Origin: Ascochyta rabiei
Lineage: Eukaryota > Ascomycota > Dothideomycetes > Pleosporales > Didymellaceae
Direction of reading: 5' to 3'
Assembly (NCBI RefSeq): GCF_004011695.2
Contig: NC_082409.1
Location: 434,001-498,000 of the forward strand
Length of the DNA stretch: 64,000 bases
Part shown: in pieces, positions 54,541 through 63,853 of the stretch
Position numbering within the stretch: the stretch's first letter is position 1
Layout: every line of letters begins with the position of its first letter
Notes under the pieces: generated by a model
What the model was told of the DNA's origin: nothing
Seen by the model: only the letters and a program-made list of their open reading frames with translations
Databases searched by the model: none
Translations under genes and position numbers: made by a program

Positions 54541-56412
54541 ATGGACCGTATCGTCGCACCGTCTAACTCTAGAGTCGATTCACGCAACCACCGTCACGTG
54601 CAATACACGCTAACGGAGAAAGAGCTGGGAAGAGAGTCAGATCGCTACGAGCAAGAGAAGGTCCACGCCGACGAGCCCTTGTTGATCAGGGAGCACAAGA
54701 GGCGGACTGTCATGGGCAACTCGCATCGCAGGTTCCATCGAAGGGCGTCTCAGGCCAGCGCCAGAACCTTGACTGTGAACGTCGAAGTTGTGGCTACACT
54801 GGATACCGCTGGAAATGTGGTTGCACAGGCTACCATAACGCAGCTTGACTCAAGTGCCCCAGCCGAAACCACCCAGGCGCTGCCAGTTACCAATGCCATC
54901 GGTGTCTCAGCGCCTCCCGCGGTAGCACCGTCATCTGCGCCAATCGTAGCGGCAGCAGCAGCATCGGCTCCAGAAGTACCATCAGTGGCGTCGTTATCAT
55001 CAGAAACACGGTCAGCGGTACCCTCAACACCGTCGGAACGGTCGCAAGCATCGGCCCCATCAGCATCAGCTGAGCCAACCGCGGCCACTGTGGTTGCGCT
55101 GCCTTCTGTGCCATCGGTACCCGCTGTGCCGAGCGTCTCCTTTCCATCTGTTCCCGCCGTTCCTCCGTTCCCCAGTACTCTCACAGTACCTGCGTATCCG
55201 TATGCTTCTTCGACCCCTAGTAAGATGGCTGCCAATGCCGTCTCGATTACATCAGCGTCTTCGGCTTCGACTGATGCAAGCAGCAGCCCAACACTGGTTG
55301 CTGCACTGACCGCAACGACAAGCACAAACTCTACCATATCCGGCATCTCTAGCAGCACTTCGTCGATTGCATCATCAGTGCTGGTTCCCTCGCCTACTCT
55401 CCTTTCCACCATGAGCGGGTTTATGTTTTCATCGTCATCCGGAGCGGCAACATGGCAGTCTGCCATCTCATCTGGAGTCTCAACATCTGGAGTCTCAACA
55501 TCTGGTTCTTCTTGGTCTGGGGCTTCCCTCTCAACCTCGGCCCCTTCATACTCTGCTACACCTACCGAATCCCTGGATGCTGCCGGCTCTGCCTCGTTCT
55601 ACGGTAGTGGCGGCCCTGGCTGGAACGGAGGTACTGAGACTGCGGCAGCAGGCGCACCCACAGGTTCAACAGCCGCTATCAGTGGGGACGAGGCAGACGG
55701 AACTGAACCTCTCGACACTCCACAAGTTGTGGGAAGCGTAGTCGGCAGTCTGGCCGGCGCTGCGCTCATTTTGGCGATTATTCTGATCCTTCTCCGCCGC
55801 CACAAGCGCAGGCAGAATGGTGGGGCTCTTCAGCTCGCAGATGATCGTCGCCCACACCAGGAGCAGGCCATGCGGCAAGTGCAGGCTCCAGCACCGGCAA
55901 GAGCCAGCCTTGTCCCTTCAGCCTTCCTCAATCGCTTCTCTGGACTTTCAAGATCAACAGCCGAAACAAGCTCGCCCACAGAAAGAAGCTTCCAGAGGGT
56001 GTCTGGACGCAAGCTCCCGTCTGCTTTCAGCGAAGGCATGACCTCGGACCAATTCTCACGAGGCGGCACCATGTCTGGCTCATCCTTTTACCAGGACGAG
56101 CACGGCACGTACGGCGGGCCTGGAGCGCTGAATAAGGAATACGGTGGAGACCTTGGGAAGGAGATTGGCGGAGCAGCTTTTGCTGGTGGCGCGGGCACGA
56201 TGAACCTTCGGCCCAGTCCAGCTAGAACGCCAGTCATCCGCCATCCCGACGCAAACCCGTTCAACGACACAAATCGCCCCACACTCAGTCCACCCATGTC
56301 GCCTAATCCCTTCTCGTCACCCAATATTGATCTGTCGCCTCGGGCTGCTCTTGGGAGAAGTCTCCACTCGGCCGATGGCTCTAGAAGCTCACGCTTCACC
56401 GAAAATGTCTGA
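54541..56412 (+). CDS. Ser/Thr-rich single-pass membrane protein
   Basis: From the ATG at 54541 the product is 623 residues; the frame is open further 5' without an ATG, so a short upstream exon cannot be excluded. A basic start (RRFHRRASQASART) is followed by TLTVNVEVVATLDTAGNVVA and about 300 residues dominated by Ser, Ala, Thr, Pro and Val. One membrane segment, VVGSLAGAALILAIILILLR (about 440-462), is followed at once by RRHKRR, giving a type I-like topology with a cytoplasmic tail. The tail contains a PNPFSSPNIDLSPRAALG segment and short Ser/Pro motifs. The layout resembles fungal surface sensors such as Mid2/Wsc or SKG6-like proteins, but no cysteine-rich WSC domain is present, and no classical signal peptide is seen from this start. 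Function unknown. Confidence 0.72.
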   Translation: MDRIVAPSNSRVDSRNHRHVQYTLTEKELGRESDRYEQEKVHADEPLLIREHKRRTVMGNSHRRFHRRASQASARTLTVNVEVVATLDTAGNVVAQATITQLDSSAPAETTQALPVTNAIGVSAPPAVAPSSAPIVAAAAASAPEVPSVASLSSETRSAVPSTPSERSQASAPSASAEPTAATVVALPSVPSVPAVPSVSFPSVPAVPPFPSTLTVPAYPYASSTPSKMAANAVSITSASSASTDASSSPTLVAALTATTSTNSTISGISSSTSSIASSVLVPSPTLLSTMSGFMFSSSSGAATWQSAISSGVSTSGVSTSGSSWSGASLSTSAPSYSATPTESLDAAGSASFYGSGGPGWNGGTETAAAGAPTGSTAAISGDEADGTEPLDTPQVVGSVVGSLAGAALILAIILILLRRHKRRQNGGALQLADDRRPHQEQAMRQVQAPAPARASLVPSAFLNRFSGLSRSTAETSSPTERSFQRVSGRKLPSAFSEGMTSDQFSRGGTMSGSSFYQDEHGTYGGPGALNKEYGGDLGKEIGGAAFAGGAGTMNLRPSPARTPVIRHPDANPFNDTNRPTLSPPMSPNPFSSPNIDLSPRAALGRSLHSADGSRSSRFTENV

Positions 56413-57092
56413 TGAAATCCCTCTTGTTACTTCCGTTCTTACTGTAGCTACCCGCACCCCACACATATCACGATACCTACATGTGCATACAGCTTTCTCG
56501 GTACCTGCTTTGCTCCAGCGTGGATGGATGAGCCTCCTTCTGTACAGCCTAGTAGAGAGCCACTCGATCGCAGTTCTCGTTGCATACCTGCACGCACCGT
56601 CACTAATCAGGCCGCAAAACGGCAATCCACGTAATGTCTCGTTCGCATCTCGTTTTGTCAATATTCCATTCTTCAAGGCATGCCACATTGTTTGGTGGTT
56701 GTATGCGTTTCATACCCCGGGTGTTGCTCGACGTTGTTCGACGTTTTTTGTACGCAGCTTGTTTGTTGTTTATTTGTCTGTTTGCTGCAGAGGCCGATTG
56801 TGGATACTCTCTTAGCTGGTCATCCCCGGTTGACGTTGAGGATGAAGCTTTGTGCATAGGCCGGTCATGTTCGTCACGCATAGGGGAGGAGGCAAAGGAG
56901 GGCCATCTAAGGGCTGTCTTAGGTCCATGTAGATACCCAGGCGCGCGTGGAGGGGTGGCGTTTTGAGCGAATGTGAAAAGTTCTACATGTTCAAACTGGA
57001 ATGTGCATGCTCTCTCTTCACGAGGTGTTCATAGGTTACTACGTACTTGCTGCGCGTGATCCCAATTGAAAAAGCCCATGCCAAGAATGCAC
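56413..57092. other. Intergenic between convergent genes
   Basis: 3' flanks of the membrane-protein and F-box genes. No feature recognised. Confidence 0.45.
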
Positions 57093-58349
57093 TTATGCGT
57101 ACATGGAGACGGGAATATCCATGAACGCTTTCCTTAGCTCGTCCAGCAGGTGGCTCATGCAAGGCTCTTGCTCACCAGTAGTCAAGGTGATTTTCTGACG
57201 CTCCTTGTCCCGCTGTCGGCACTGCACAGGGCTTCCTGCGCCGTCAATGGATGCGAGTCGAAGGCAGCGCAGGCGCTGAGCCGCTTTGAACGAAGACAAC
57301 AACGACGCCCAATTACCAGTCAGCAAGCAGGCGTTGGTGAGGATGAGTCGCTGCAGCGTCCCGGCATGTGTTTTGACCAACTTGGCCAGATCTGACTCAT
57401 GGAAAGTGGAATTGCCAAGATGGAAGCTCTCCAGAGTCTGGATCTGAATCGAATCCGATAGAGAACGAATGATGCGCGCACCGTACTGGGAGACTTGACA
57501 CTTTCGGTCGAGAGATAAAGTCAGGTGGCGCAGCCCTGGTGCGGTGGCGATGAACCTGCCTAAACTGTTTTCCCAGCCGGGAAGCCTGTGGTGGCCGTTG
57601 TGTTGACTGACAATGGACAAAGTCAAAGTATCTAATTCTCGGAGACATGGCCGCAGCCTCTGCAGGTACTCAACGGGCAGTTGCAGCGCGGGGTACGGCA
57701 CATTGGCACATTTGCTCAAGGCTGCAAGGCCCTTCTCTTTCCCCATACTGAACATCTCCAGCGCAATGCCACTCTTCAGCACGGCGTCGAATACAGCTCG
57801 CAGACATCTGGACCGGAACACCTCGTCCTCGTCTGGAATTGCAGTCGCGTTCCACTCGAGTGGCTCAGCCTGATGCGCACGGAATCGGATTGCTTTTAGA
57901 TTGTCAAAGCCTAGTAAGCCACGAGCCAGGCGCTCCGTGATACACTTGGCGTGCCTATTTGCAAGCACATCGTCGTGAAGGGTACTTTCCCGGACGATGT
58001 TTTCCGACCTAATACACGACACCTTTGGGAACCGCTTGGGTGGTGGGAAAATGCCAATCCTTGCAATCTTGGTCAGGTCTTTGTAGTCGCGGTGATTGAG
58101 CAGTCTAATCTCCAGCGTGGTTACCGACTGGGACAGGTGGTTGTGACTCGCCACATTTCCCAGGCGATCCAGCGACGGCGAACCGAGGGTGGTGATCAAC
58201 TTGGCGAAATACCTCTTGGTGAATGTTGACAGAGTCAGTAGGTGAAGTCGCTGTGAGGTTAAACGGAGTGATTGATATTCGGGCAAGTCGAGGCAGGCTG
58301 CAATGATATCGAATACCTCGGCAGGGAGGCGCTCGAAAGGTGAGGTCAT
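57093..58349 (-). CDS. F-box protein with LRR-like C-terminal part
   Basis: Single exon, 418 residues. The N-terminus MTSPFERLPAEVFDIIAACL continues DLPEYQSLRLTSQRLHLLTL, a clear F-box that should bind Skp1 of an SCF ubiquitin ligase. Downstream there are loosely repeated leucine-rich segments: RLRPCLRELDTLTLSIVSQH, then APGLRHLTLSLDRKC, then IQIQTLESFHLGNSTFHESD, then TLQRLILTNACLLTGNW, then AQRLRCLRLASIDGAG, consistent with a substrate-binding LRR-type solenoid. The target is unknown. This type of F-box protein is expanded and fast-evolving in filamentous fungi. Divergent from the HAPSTR1-like gene. Confidence 0.82.
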   Translation of the reverse strand: MTSPFERLPAEVFDIIAACLDLPEYQSLRLTSQRLHLLTLSTFTKRYFAKLITTLGSPSLDRLGNVASHNHLSQSVTTLEIRLLNHRDYKDLTKIARIGIFPPPKRFPKVSCIRSENIVRESTLHDDVLANRHAKCITERLARGLLGFDNLKAIRFRAHQAEPLEWNATAIPDEDEVFRSRCLRAVFDAVLKSGIALEMFSMGKEKGLAALSKCANVPYPALQLPVEYLQRLRPCLRELDTLTLSIVSQHNGHHRLPGWENSLGRFIATAPGLRHLTLSLDRKCQVSQYGARIIRSLSDSIQIQTLESFHLGNSTFHESDLAKLVKTHAGTLQRLILTNACLLTGNWASLLSSFKAAQRLRCLRLASIDGAGSPVQCRQRDKERQKITLTTGEQEPCMSHLLDELRKAFMDIPVSMYA

Positions 58350-58865
58350 GTCCGAGAGTCATCCATAATCGCGTCGTTCCAAGAGGCAAGGAGCAAGGTT
58401 GCGTTTGGCTGTCTGTACCCAAGTGTTGTAACTTGTGGGTGACAGGTCTGCCAAGAACCATGTATCGGTAGAATGTTCGTGGTGTTTCGTGGTCGAGGAC
58501 GTCAGTGACCAGGGTCTGACAAAGTGTGGGCTACGCACGGACAGTCAGGAAAGAGCGTTGTCTCCAGTGGAGGAGTCCCCCCCACCTGAGCTACCTCACA
58601 CCCCTCATTGCGCCCCTACTGCCCTTCTTGCAGAAGCTCAAACTGAGGCATCACTGTTTGCGCATACGTGATCATTTGCCTCGTCAGGCACACAACGCTC
58701 CTTTGAGCACGTTGACGCTTTCGGCAGGTGCGGGTTCTTCCCTCTTTGAAACGACGCACAAGAACTGACGTGTATCTAGGAAGGCACCTGCAACCACACA
58801 CACAGACACACAGACACAGACACACACTCACCACCCGCCACCATCCGCCACCATCCGCCACCACC
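58350..58865. promoter_or_regulatory. Bidirectional region, F-box / HAPSTR1-like
   Basis: 516 bp between diverging starts. The right end is a CA-rich leader (CACACAGACACACAGACACA-like) followed by CCACCATCCGCCACCACCATGG, read here as a strong start context ending CCACCATGG. Confidence 0.45.
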
Positions 58866-59636
58866 ATGGACTCGATGCGAAGTCTCAACAAGTCGTTGCC
58901 CAAGACGAAGCGGCAGCCGGATGTCCACCAGTCATTCAAGAACGCCGCCCTGCAGCTGACCAACCTCTACAAGTCGGCTCTGGCAGACAGCGATCGTGCC
59001 CGCAGTGAGGGCTACCAAGAAGCTCTTGACGACCTCCTCACATTTCTGGACAAGGAGAACTTGGGTGTGGGGAACGGGGAAGGGTGGCGGATACGGCATT
59101 GGGCAACGGAGCGGCTAGATGGGCCACGACACGCCAACAGCGACGAAGACGACGAGAACGACACAAACGACATGGACGACAAGCGGGCCCGTAGTTCATC
59201 GCCCATCATGGAACGCAACATCAGCCCGGAAGCGGCGCGCACGCCGGATCTCCACGCCGAGGCGGCGCAGCGGTGTGATTCGGCGCCGCCGCCGGTGCAG
59301 CTGGAGGCATCCATCACGGAGCAAGAGACATCGCCGCTGCACCAGGTGTTTGAGTTTTCCTCGCCCTCGCAGCCGTACCCTTGCAGCGTGAACACGGACG
59401 CAGCGTTTGGCGACCTGTCGGCGGCTGCGAGGCGTGCATTTGCTGCCCCTCGGCGCGAGCGACACGCGAATCGGTCTGCGTCGCGCAACCTGCAGAGGAC
59501 GGCGACACAGAACCTGTTCCAGCTGGGTCAGGGCGCGGGGCAGAAGCGAAGGATGATGGATTCCTTTCACCCAGACGGAGCCAACGATCGACGGGACGGG
59601 GCTGGTGGAGGGCCGAAGCGGGGGCGTATGACATGA
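58866..59636 (+). CDS. HAPSTR1-like nuclear protein
   Basis: Single exon, 256 residues from the ATG 58866, which has a good CCACCATGG context; the frame is open 46 codons further 5' but that part is CA-repeat derived. The conserved part is residues 20-80: HQSFKNAALQLTNLYKSALA then DSDRARSEGYQEALDDLLTF and WRIRHWATER. The pattern F-x-NAA-x3-TNLYK, followed about 20 residues later by GYQ, resembles the human HAPSTR1 (C16orf72) core, a stress-response factor that partners the ubiquitin ligase HUWE1. The rest is acidic (NSDEDDENDTNDMDDKRARS) and disordered, with a basic, Gly/Arg-rich end that could act as a nuclear signal. The family link is from pattern memory and would need a profile search. 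Confidence 0.65.
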   Translation: MDSMRSLNKSLPKTKRQPDVHQSFKNAALQLTNLYKSALADSDRARSEGYQEALDDLLTFLDKENLGVGNGEGWRIRHWATERLDGPRHANSDEDDENDTNDMDDKRARSSSPIMERNISPEAARTPDLHAEAAQRCDSAPPPVQLEASITEQETSPLHQVFEFSSPSQPYPCSVNTDAAFGDLSAAARRAFAAPRRERHANRSASRNLQRTATQNLFQLGQGAGQKRRMMDSFHPDGANDRRDGAGGGPKRGRMT

Positions 59637-60119
59637 TGAGATGGGATGGGATGAGATGAGGTGAGATTACATTTTATGGAATGAGATGGGATAGTCATGT
59701 GTTTAGGAGGGATCATGATCATGTTCCTAGGAGGGAGGGTATAGTTGTGTGCTTCGGAGAGCGTGAGCATGTCTTTGAAGAGTTGGAGAGGAAGAGCATC
59801 AGGACATGTAGGTCAGGCGCATTGGGCAGGGAAGGGATTCCAGATTCCAGATTCCAGATTCCGGATTCCGGATTCCAGAGTCCAGAGTCCAGATTCCAGG
59901 ATTTGATTATGCATTGGGTGGAGTTGCTCATGTGGCATTGTGCGGAGTTTTACTATATACCACGGGAATATTCCTGATTCGTGTCGGTTCTGTAGCAGCA
60001 GAGATGGCATGTACCGTTCTATTGAGCTTGAGCTTGAGCCGAGCGTGGGCCGGGCGGTGGAGGAGGAGGAGGTAGAAGAGAAGCAAGAAACAACTGCTAA
60101 TTCAATACTGCATCACTTG

Positions 60120-60150
<31 letters not shown>

Positions 60151-60313
60151 ATTTTCTCCAGCGTAAAGCAGCAACTCCTGTTTCTCTCGTCTACACCCTA
60201 CCCTACCCTACCACTAGGTAGAAGAGGCTTTTATTTTTATTTTTATGTTTTATTTTTATTTTTATGTTTTATTTTTCTTTTCTCCTTCTCTTTCCATGAC
60301 GGACTGCATAGGC
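59637..60313. other. Repeat-containing 3' flanks
   Basis: Between two converging genes. Contains GATGGGATGAGAT-like short repeats (59636-59700), the ATTCCAG minisatellite, and two (TTTTTA)n tracts (about 60120-60150 and 60228-60290). Confidence 0.6.
59838..59903. repeat. Minisatellite, unit GATTCCA
   Basis: About nine tandem 7-bp units (GATTCCA with variants GATTCCG and GAGTCCA). Confidence 0.88.
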
Positions 60314-60705
60314 TCAGGCAAACCACCTGTAGACGCCCAGGCCTACAAAGACGGCGCTCGTCGAGGTGAGGGCGGCTCTTCTGCTCGCCATGCCGAAGAC
60401 GCTCTTGCTCTGTCGGATGACGGCTTCTTGCGCGTTGAGCTGAGAATGCCCAGACAGGTAGGTGAAGGCGCCGAGACCGACAAAGGTTGCGCTGCCTGGC
60501 GTCGCTGGTCAGTGGTGCTTGGACGTGCTGCGGTGCGGTGCTGGTGCTTGGACGTGTTCGTGTTGCGGTGCTGGTGCTGGCACGTGTTCGTGCTGCGGTG
60601 CTGGTGCTGCTTACCAACAAGACGACAGGGGGTGCAGTCGTCGAACTGGGCCTTGTCCTGCTTCAGGGCTTCTTGGAAGGTGGGCGTCGCAACGTCGTTT
60701 GCCAT
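60314..60705 (-). CDS. DMAC1-like (DUF4536) small mitochondrial membrane protein, 2 exons
   Basis: Exon 1 is 60705-60615 (MANDVATPTFQEALKQDKAQ, FDDCTPCRLV) and exon 2 is 60495-60314; the product has 90 residues. The C-x2-C motif DCTPCRLVG followed by SATFVGLGAFTYLSGHSQL is the signature of the DUF4536 family, whose human member DMAC1 (TMEM261) helps assemble the distal membrane arm of complex I. A second hydrophobic segment, TSTSAVFVGLGVYRWFA, ends the protein, so two membrane helices are expected. The role in fungi is inferred. The 119-bp intron is unusual: it is built largely of tandem repeats of about 24-30 bp. Divergent from AP-3 mu. Confidence 0.88.
60520..60614. repeat. Tandem repeats inside the DMAC1-like intron
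   Basis: Repeated GCGGTGCTGGTGCT followed by (T)GGACGTG or GGCACGTG and TTCGTG steps; about three imperfect copies. All within the intron 60496-60614. Confidence 0.75.
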
Positions 60706-61012
60706 GGCTGTGGTGAGGTTGAGGGCCGACACGCCGTGGCTGACAGTCAGAGCCCAGACAGCCTAGCCTGACAGGACTTCTGAATGGCCGATGCAGGGCT
60801 GCCTGGACTCACGGCGCTCGGACCGCAGGCGCGAGACTCCCGCGGCCAACCCCCACGTCGCGCCCGTCGTGCCCGTCGTGGGCGTCGTGGGGCTGCGCTG
60901 CGCTGCCCTGCACGCTGCATCGTCCGCTTGAAGCTCGCGCGTTGGCCTGTCCCCCCCCCCCCCCTCCCCCCTCCCCCATGGCGCGCCGGTGACAGCTCCA
61001 CGACCCAGCACG
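60706..61012. promoter_or_regulatory. Bidirectional promoter, DMAC1-like / AP-3 mu, with C-tract
   Basis: 307 bp between diverging starts, very GC-rich, with an almost pure C run at 60951-60977 shortly before the AP-3 mu start. Confidence 0.5.
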
Positions 61013-62776
61013 ATGAGCACAATGGAAGCGCTGTTTGTCTTCGATGAGCACAAGTAAGCGTGGCTGCTGCCCCCCGCGCCCGCCCCCCGCCTGACAAGTG
61101 GCAGCAACCCGGTGCTCGAGCACACGTTCAACGGCCGCCCGCCGTCGAGCAGCACCCTCCTGCCCCTCTACCTCGCCCACCCGGCCCCGCGGCCCTCGCT
61201 GCTCTACCTCCCGGCCACCAACCCGGCCACGCTCCTCTACTCGCTCGTCCAGGACCAGCTGCTCTTCTTGGCGCCATGCTCCGCCGACACCAACCCCCTC
61301 GCCGTCCTCGAGTTCCTGCACCGCGTCGCCGACGTCCTCGAGGACTACCTCGGCGCCCCGCTGCTCGCCGCCAAGATCGAGGCCAACTATGACGTCGTCG
61401 CCCAGCTGCTGACGGAAATGGTCGACGGCGGCATCGTGAGCTGCACCGAGCCGAACGCCCTGCGCGACCTGGTCGATGCCCCCTCGCTGATGAAGAGCCT
61501 GCTGGGCGGCGTCGGCCTGCCGAGCACCACCCCGAGCTCTCTGGCCCCCTCCAGCACCCCCTTCTCGCTGGGCAGGGGCGGGTCCGGCCTCAGTCCACAC
61601 CTGGGGCCAAGCAACACCGCCCCGTCCACCTCGCCCGTGCCCTGGCGCAGAGCGAACGTCCGCCACACCAGCAACGAGATGTACGTCGACGTCGTCGAGT
61701 CCCTGTCCGTCACCCTCTCGCCCTCGGGCCGGCCCCTGTCCGCCATCGCCAACGGCACCATAGCCTTCACCGCAAAAGTCTCCGGCGTCCCCGAACTCGT
61801 CCTCCACCTCGGCTGCCCCGGCGGGATAACCAACGCCATGTCTCTCCCCGTCTTCCATCCCTGCGTCCGCCTCAACCGCTGGAAAGAGAGGCCCGGCGAG
61901 CTGTCCTTTGTGCCCCCAGATGGCCGCTTCGTGCTCGCCGGCTATGAAGTCGACCTCCTCGGTCCCTCTGCGCTTGACGCCTTCTCCGCTTCACCTGCGC
62001 AGCTCCCAAAGCTCGCCATCCCCGCCACAGTGAGCGTGCATACCTCTCTCGGCCCCAGCGGAAGCGATTTTCAAGTCAGACTCCAGCTCAACCCGCGCTT
62101 CACCGGCAAGTCATCCGCGCCCGCGCCGTCCTCGGCCTCCTCGCGCGGTGGCTTGGGCGCTCGCATAGCCGCTACAGGCGGCTCAGGTACATCCACCGCG
62201 CCCGCCATTGAAGAGATGGTCATCCACATCCCGCTCCCGTCGTCCGTACGCAACATCCTGGATCTGCGCGTGGCACGAGGCACGGGCGACGCAGCGTACG
62301 CGCCGGGATCCACCTCCATCGAGTGGCGCATTTCGTCTCGCGAGATCGCCCTCCTCATGTCCCAAGACCGCGGCGGCGGCGTCGGGTGCCACGCTACCCT
62401 CTCGGGCACCGTTGTGGGGCAGCAAGATGACGAGGTGGGAGAGAGCTTTGACGACACAGCCGTCTCGCTCTCCACAGCCACCTACAACTACGACGACGAC
62501 CAGACGAGTAGCTACCAATCTGCACGCTTTGCTTCCGACCGCAAACCCCATAACGACGCCGACGCCGACGCCAAGCGGAAAAAGATGAACAAAGTCCTCA
62601 TGCCCAGCGCCGCCACGGTCAGCTTCAGCGTCAAGGGCTGGCTGCCCAGCGGCATCAAGGTGGAGAGTCTGAACGTCGACGCCAAGAGATCTCGCGGTCT
62701 GGGAGGCGGCGTCACGCCCTACAAAGGCGTCAAGTATCTGTGTGTGAGTCGCAGGGGCGTCGAGTGTAGATGTTGA
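61013..62776 (+). CDS. APM3: AP-3 adaptor complex mu subunit, 2 exons
   Basis: Medium subunit of the AP-3 adaptor, which sorts cargo from Golgi/endosome to the vacuole. Exons 61013-61053 and 61105-62776 (intron 51 bp) give 570 residues; ATG 61022 (MEALFVFDEHN) is an alternative start three codons on. The splice yields FVFDEHNNPVLEHTFNGRPP, typical of mu3 N-terminal longin domains. The longin part ends near EDYLGAPLLAAKIEANYDVV and AQLLTEMVDGGIVSCTEPNA. The mu-homology domain begins at PWRRANVRHTSNEMYVDVVE and contains NGTIAFTAKVSGVPELVLHL, FHPCVRLNRWKERPGELSFV and PPDGRFVLAGYEVDLL, and the chain ends PYKGVKYLCVSRRGVECRC. Ser/Gly-rich linkers (SSAPAPSSASSRGG) are longer than in yeast. Strong C/G codon bias. 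Confidence 0.93.
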
Positions 62777-63080
62777 GTCGAGAAGTCGTGACGGAGAACC
62801 AAAGATGGCAGTCATGAGGAACAACCCGCAAGCCTAGTCACCAACACCACAACTTTACCAAGAACAATCATGAATAGAGTTTCAAAAAGAAGAAAAGAAG
62901 AAAAATGGAAGAAAAGATAACAATCACAGCATCCATCCATCCATCCATCCATCCATTACACCGAACCGAACCAATCATCCCAGGCTGCGAACGAACCATC
63001 CATGCTCACGATCCAAAAACACCCCAGCCCTCCAGAACCACCGAGACCAATTCGATCAGCACCGTTGAATCATGTATGCA

Positions 63081-63246
63081 GAGAGAGACAGACAGACAGA
63101 GAGAGACAGACAGACAGAGAGAGACAGACAGACAGAGAGAGACAGACAGACAGAGAGAGACAGACAGACAGAGAGAGACAGAGAGAGACAGACAGAGACA
63201 GACAGAGACAGACAGAGACAGACAGAGACAGACAGAGACAGACAGA
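63081..63246. repeat. (GACAGACAGAGAGA)n purine-biased array
   Basis: Left part in units of GAGAGAGACAGACAGACA-like 16 bp, right part in units of GACAGACAGA, 12 bp; all A/G plus one C per tetramer. Confidence 0.93.
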
Positions 63247-63358
63247 TAACGAAAGACGATAGAGAGAGAGAGAGAGGGCGAGGCGAACCACGCAAGTCCA
63301 TATCAAAACCAACCATGCATTCTACTACCGATTGACGTAGATTTTAAAACAAAGCAAA

Positions 63359-63472
63359 AAGAAGAAGGTGAAGAAGGTGAAGAAGAAGAAGAAGAAGGAG
63401 AAGAAGGAGAAGAAGAAGAAGAAGAAGAAGAAGAAGAAGAAGAAGAAGAAGAAGAAGAAGAAGAAAGAAGAA
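63359..63472. repeat. (GAA)n tract
   Basis: Nearly pure GAA triplets with early GGTGAA and GGAGAA variants; a long homopurine strand. Confidence 0.93.
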
Positions 63473-63853
63473 AACTCCACATTCGTATCGGTCTTTGATT
63501 AATCATGCTGTGAGATGCTAGATGCCAGATGTCCAACGCCACATGTCCAACGCCAGATGCCAAATGCCAGGAATGCCATGCCATGCCATAGTTGCTGTAG
63601 GTGCCTTGCTCTGCATGCCGGGATACTGCCCACGCAGTCCGTGCAGCGCGCGAGCTGGGGGGGGGAGAAGAGATATATAGAAAAAGGAGGGGGGGTAGAT
63701 GGAATGGAAACAACAGGTAAAAGTGCACAATCCTGATAAAAAAGCGCCGTGATGCATTCGTGACATCCCCCTCCGTGTTCCCACACCCCATACCCCCACA
63801 CATACACACACACACACATACAACCTCTCTCCTTCGCCTTCTCTCTCCTGCCA

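Larger units (their letters stand above)
62777..63853. other. Simple-sequence-rich intergenic region
   Basis: 3' flanks of AP-3 mu and of the partial gene at the window end. Contains (ATCC)n at about 62931-62957, a (GACA/GAGA)n array at 63081-63246 and a (GAA)n tract at 63359-63472, a G-run near 63657 and CA repeats near 63803. Open frames here are repeat artefacts. Confidence 0.7.

Noticed and set aside
54750..55466. 238-codon minus-strand frame
   Set aside because: Antisense to the Ser/Ala-rich part of the membrane protein; composition is a reflection of it.
60190..60215. CCTACCCTACCCTACC run as a telomere-like sequence
   Set aside because: The unit is CCCTA-type five bases, short, and not the CCCTAA telomere repeat of these fungi.
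60809..61858. 349-codon minus-strand frame, Gly/Arg-rich
   Set aside because: Antisense shadow of the GC-biased AP-3 mu gene; no protein-like pattern.
63056..63335. Several open frames in both strands over the GACA array
   Set aside because: Microsatellite artefacts (repeating RQTER or LSVCLS).
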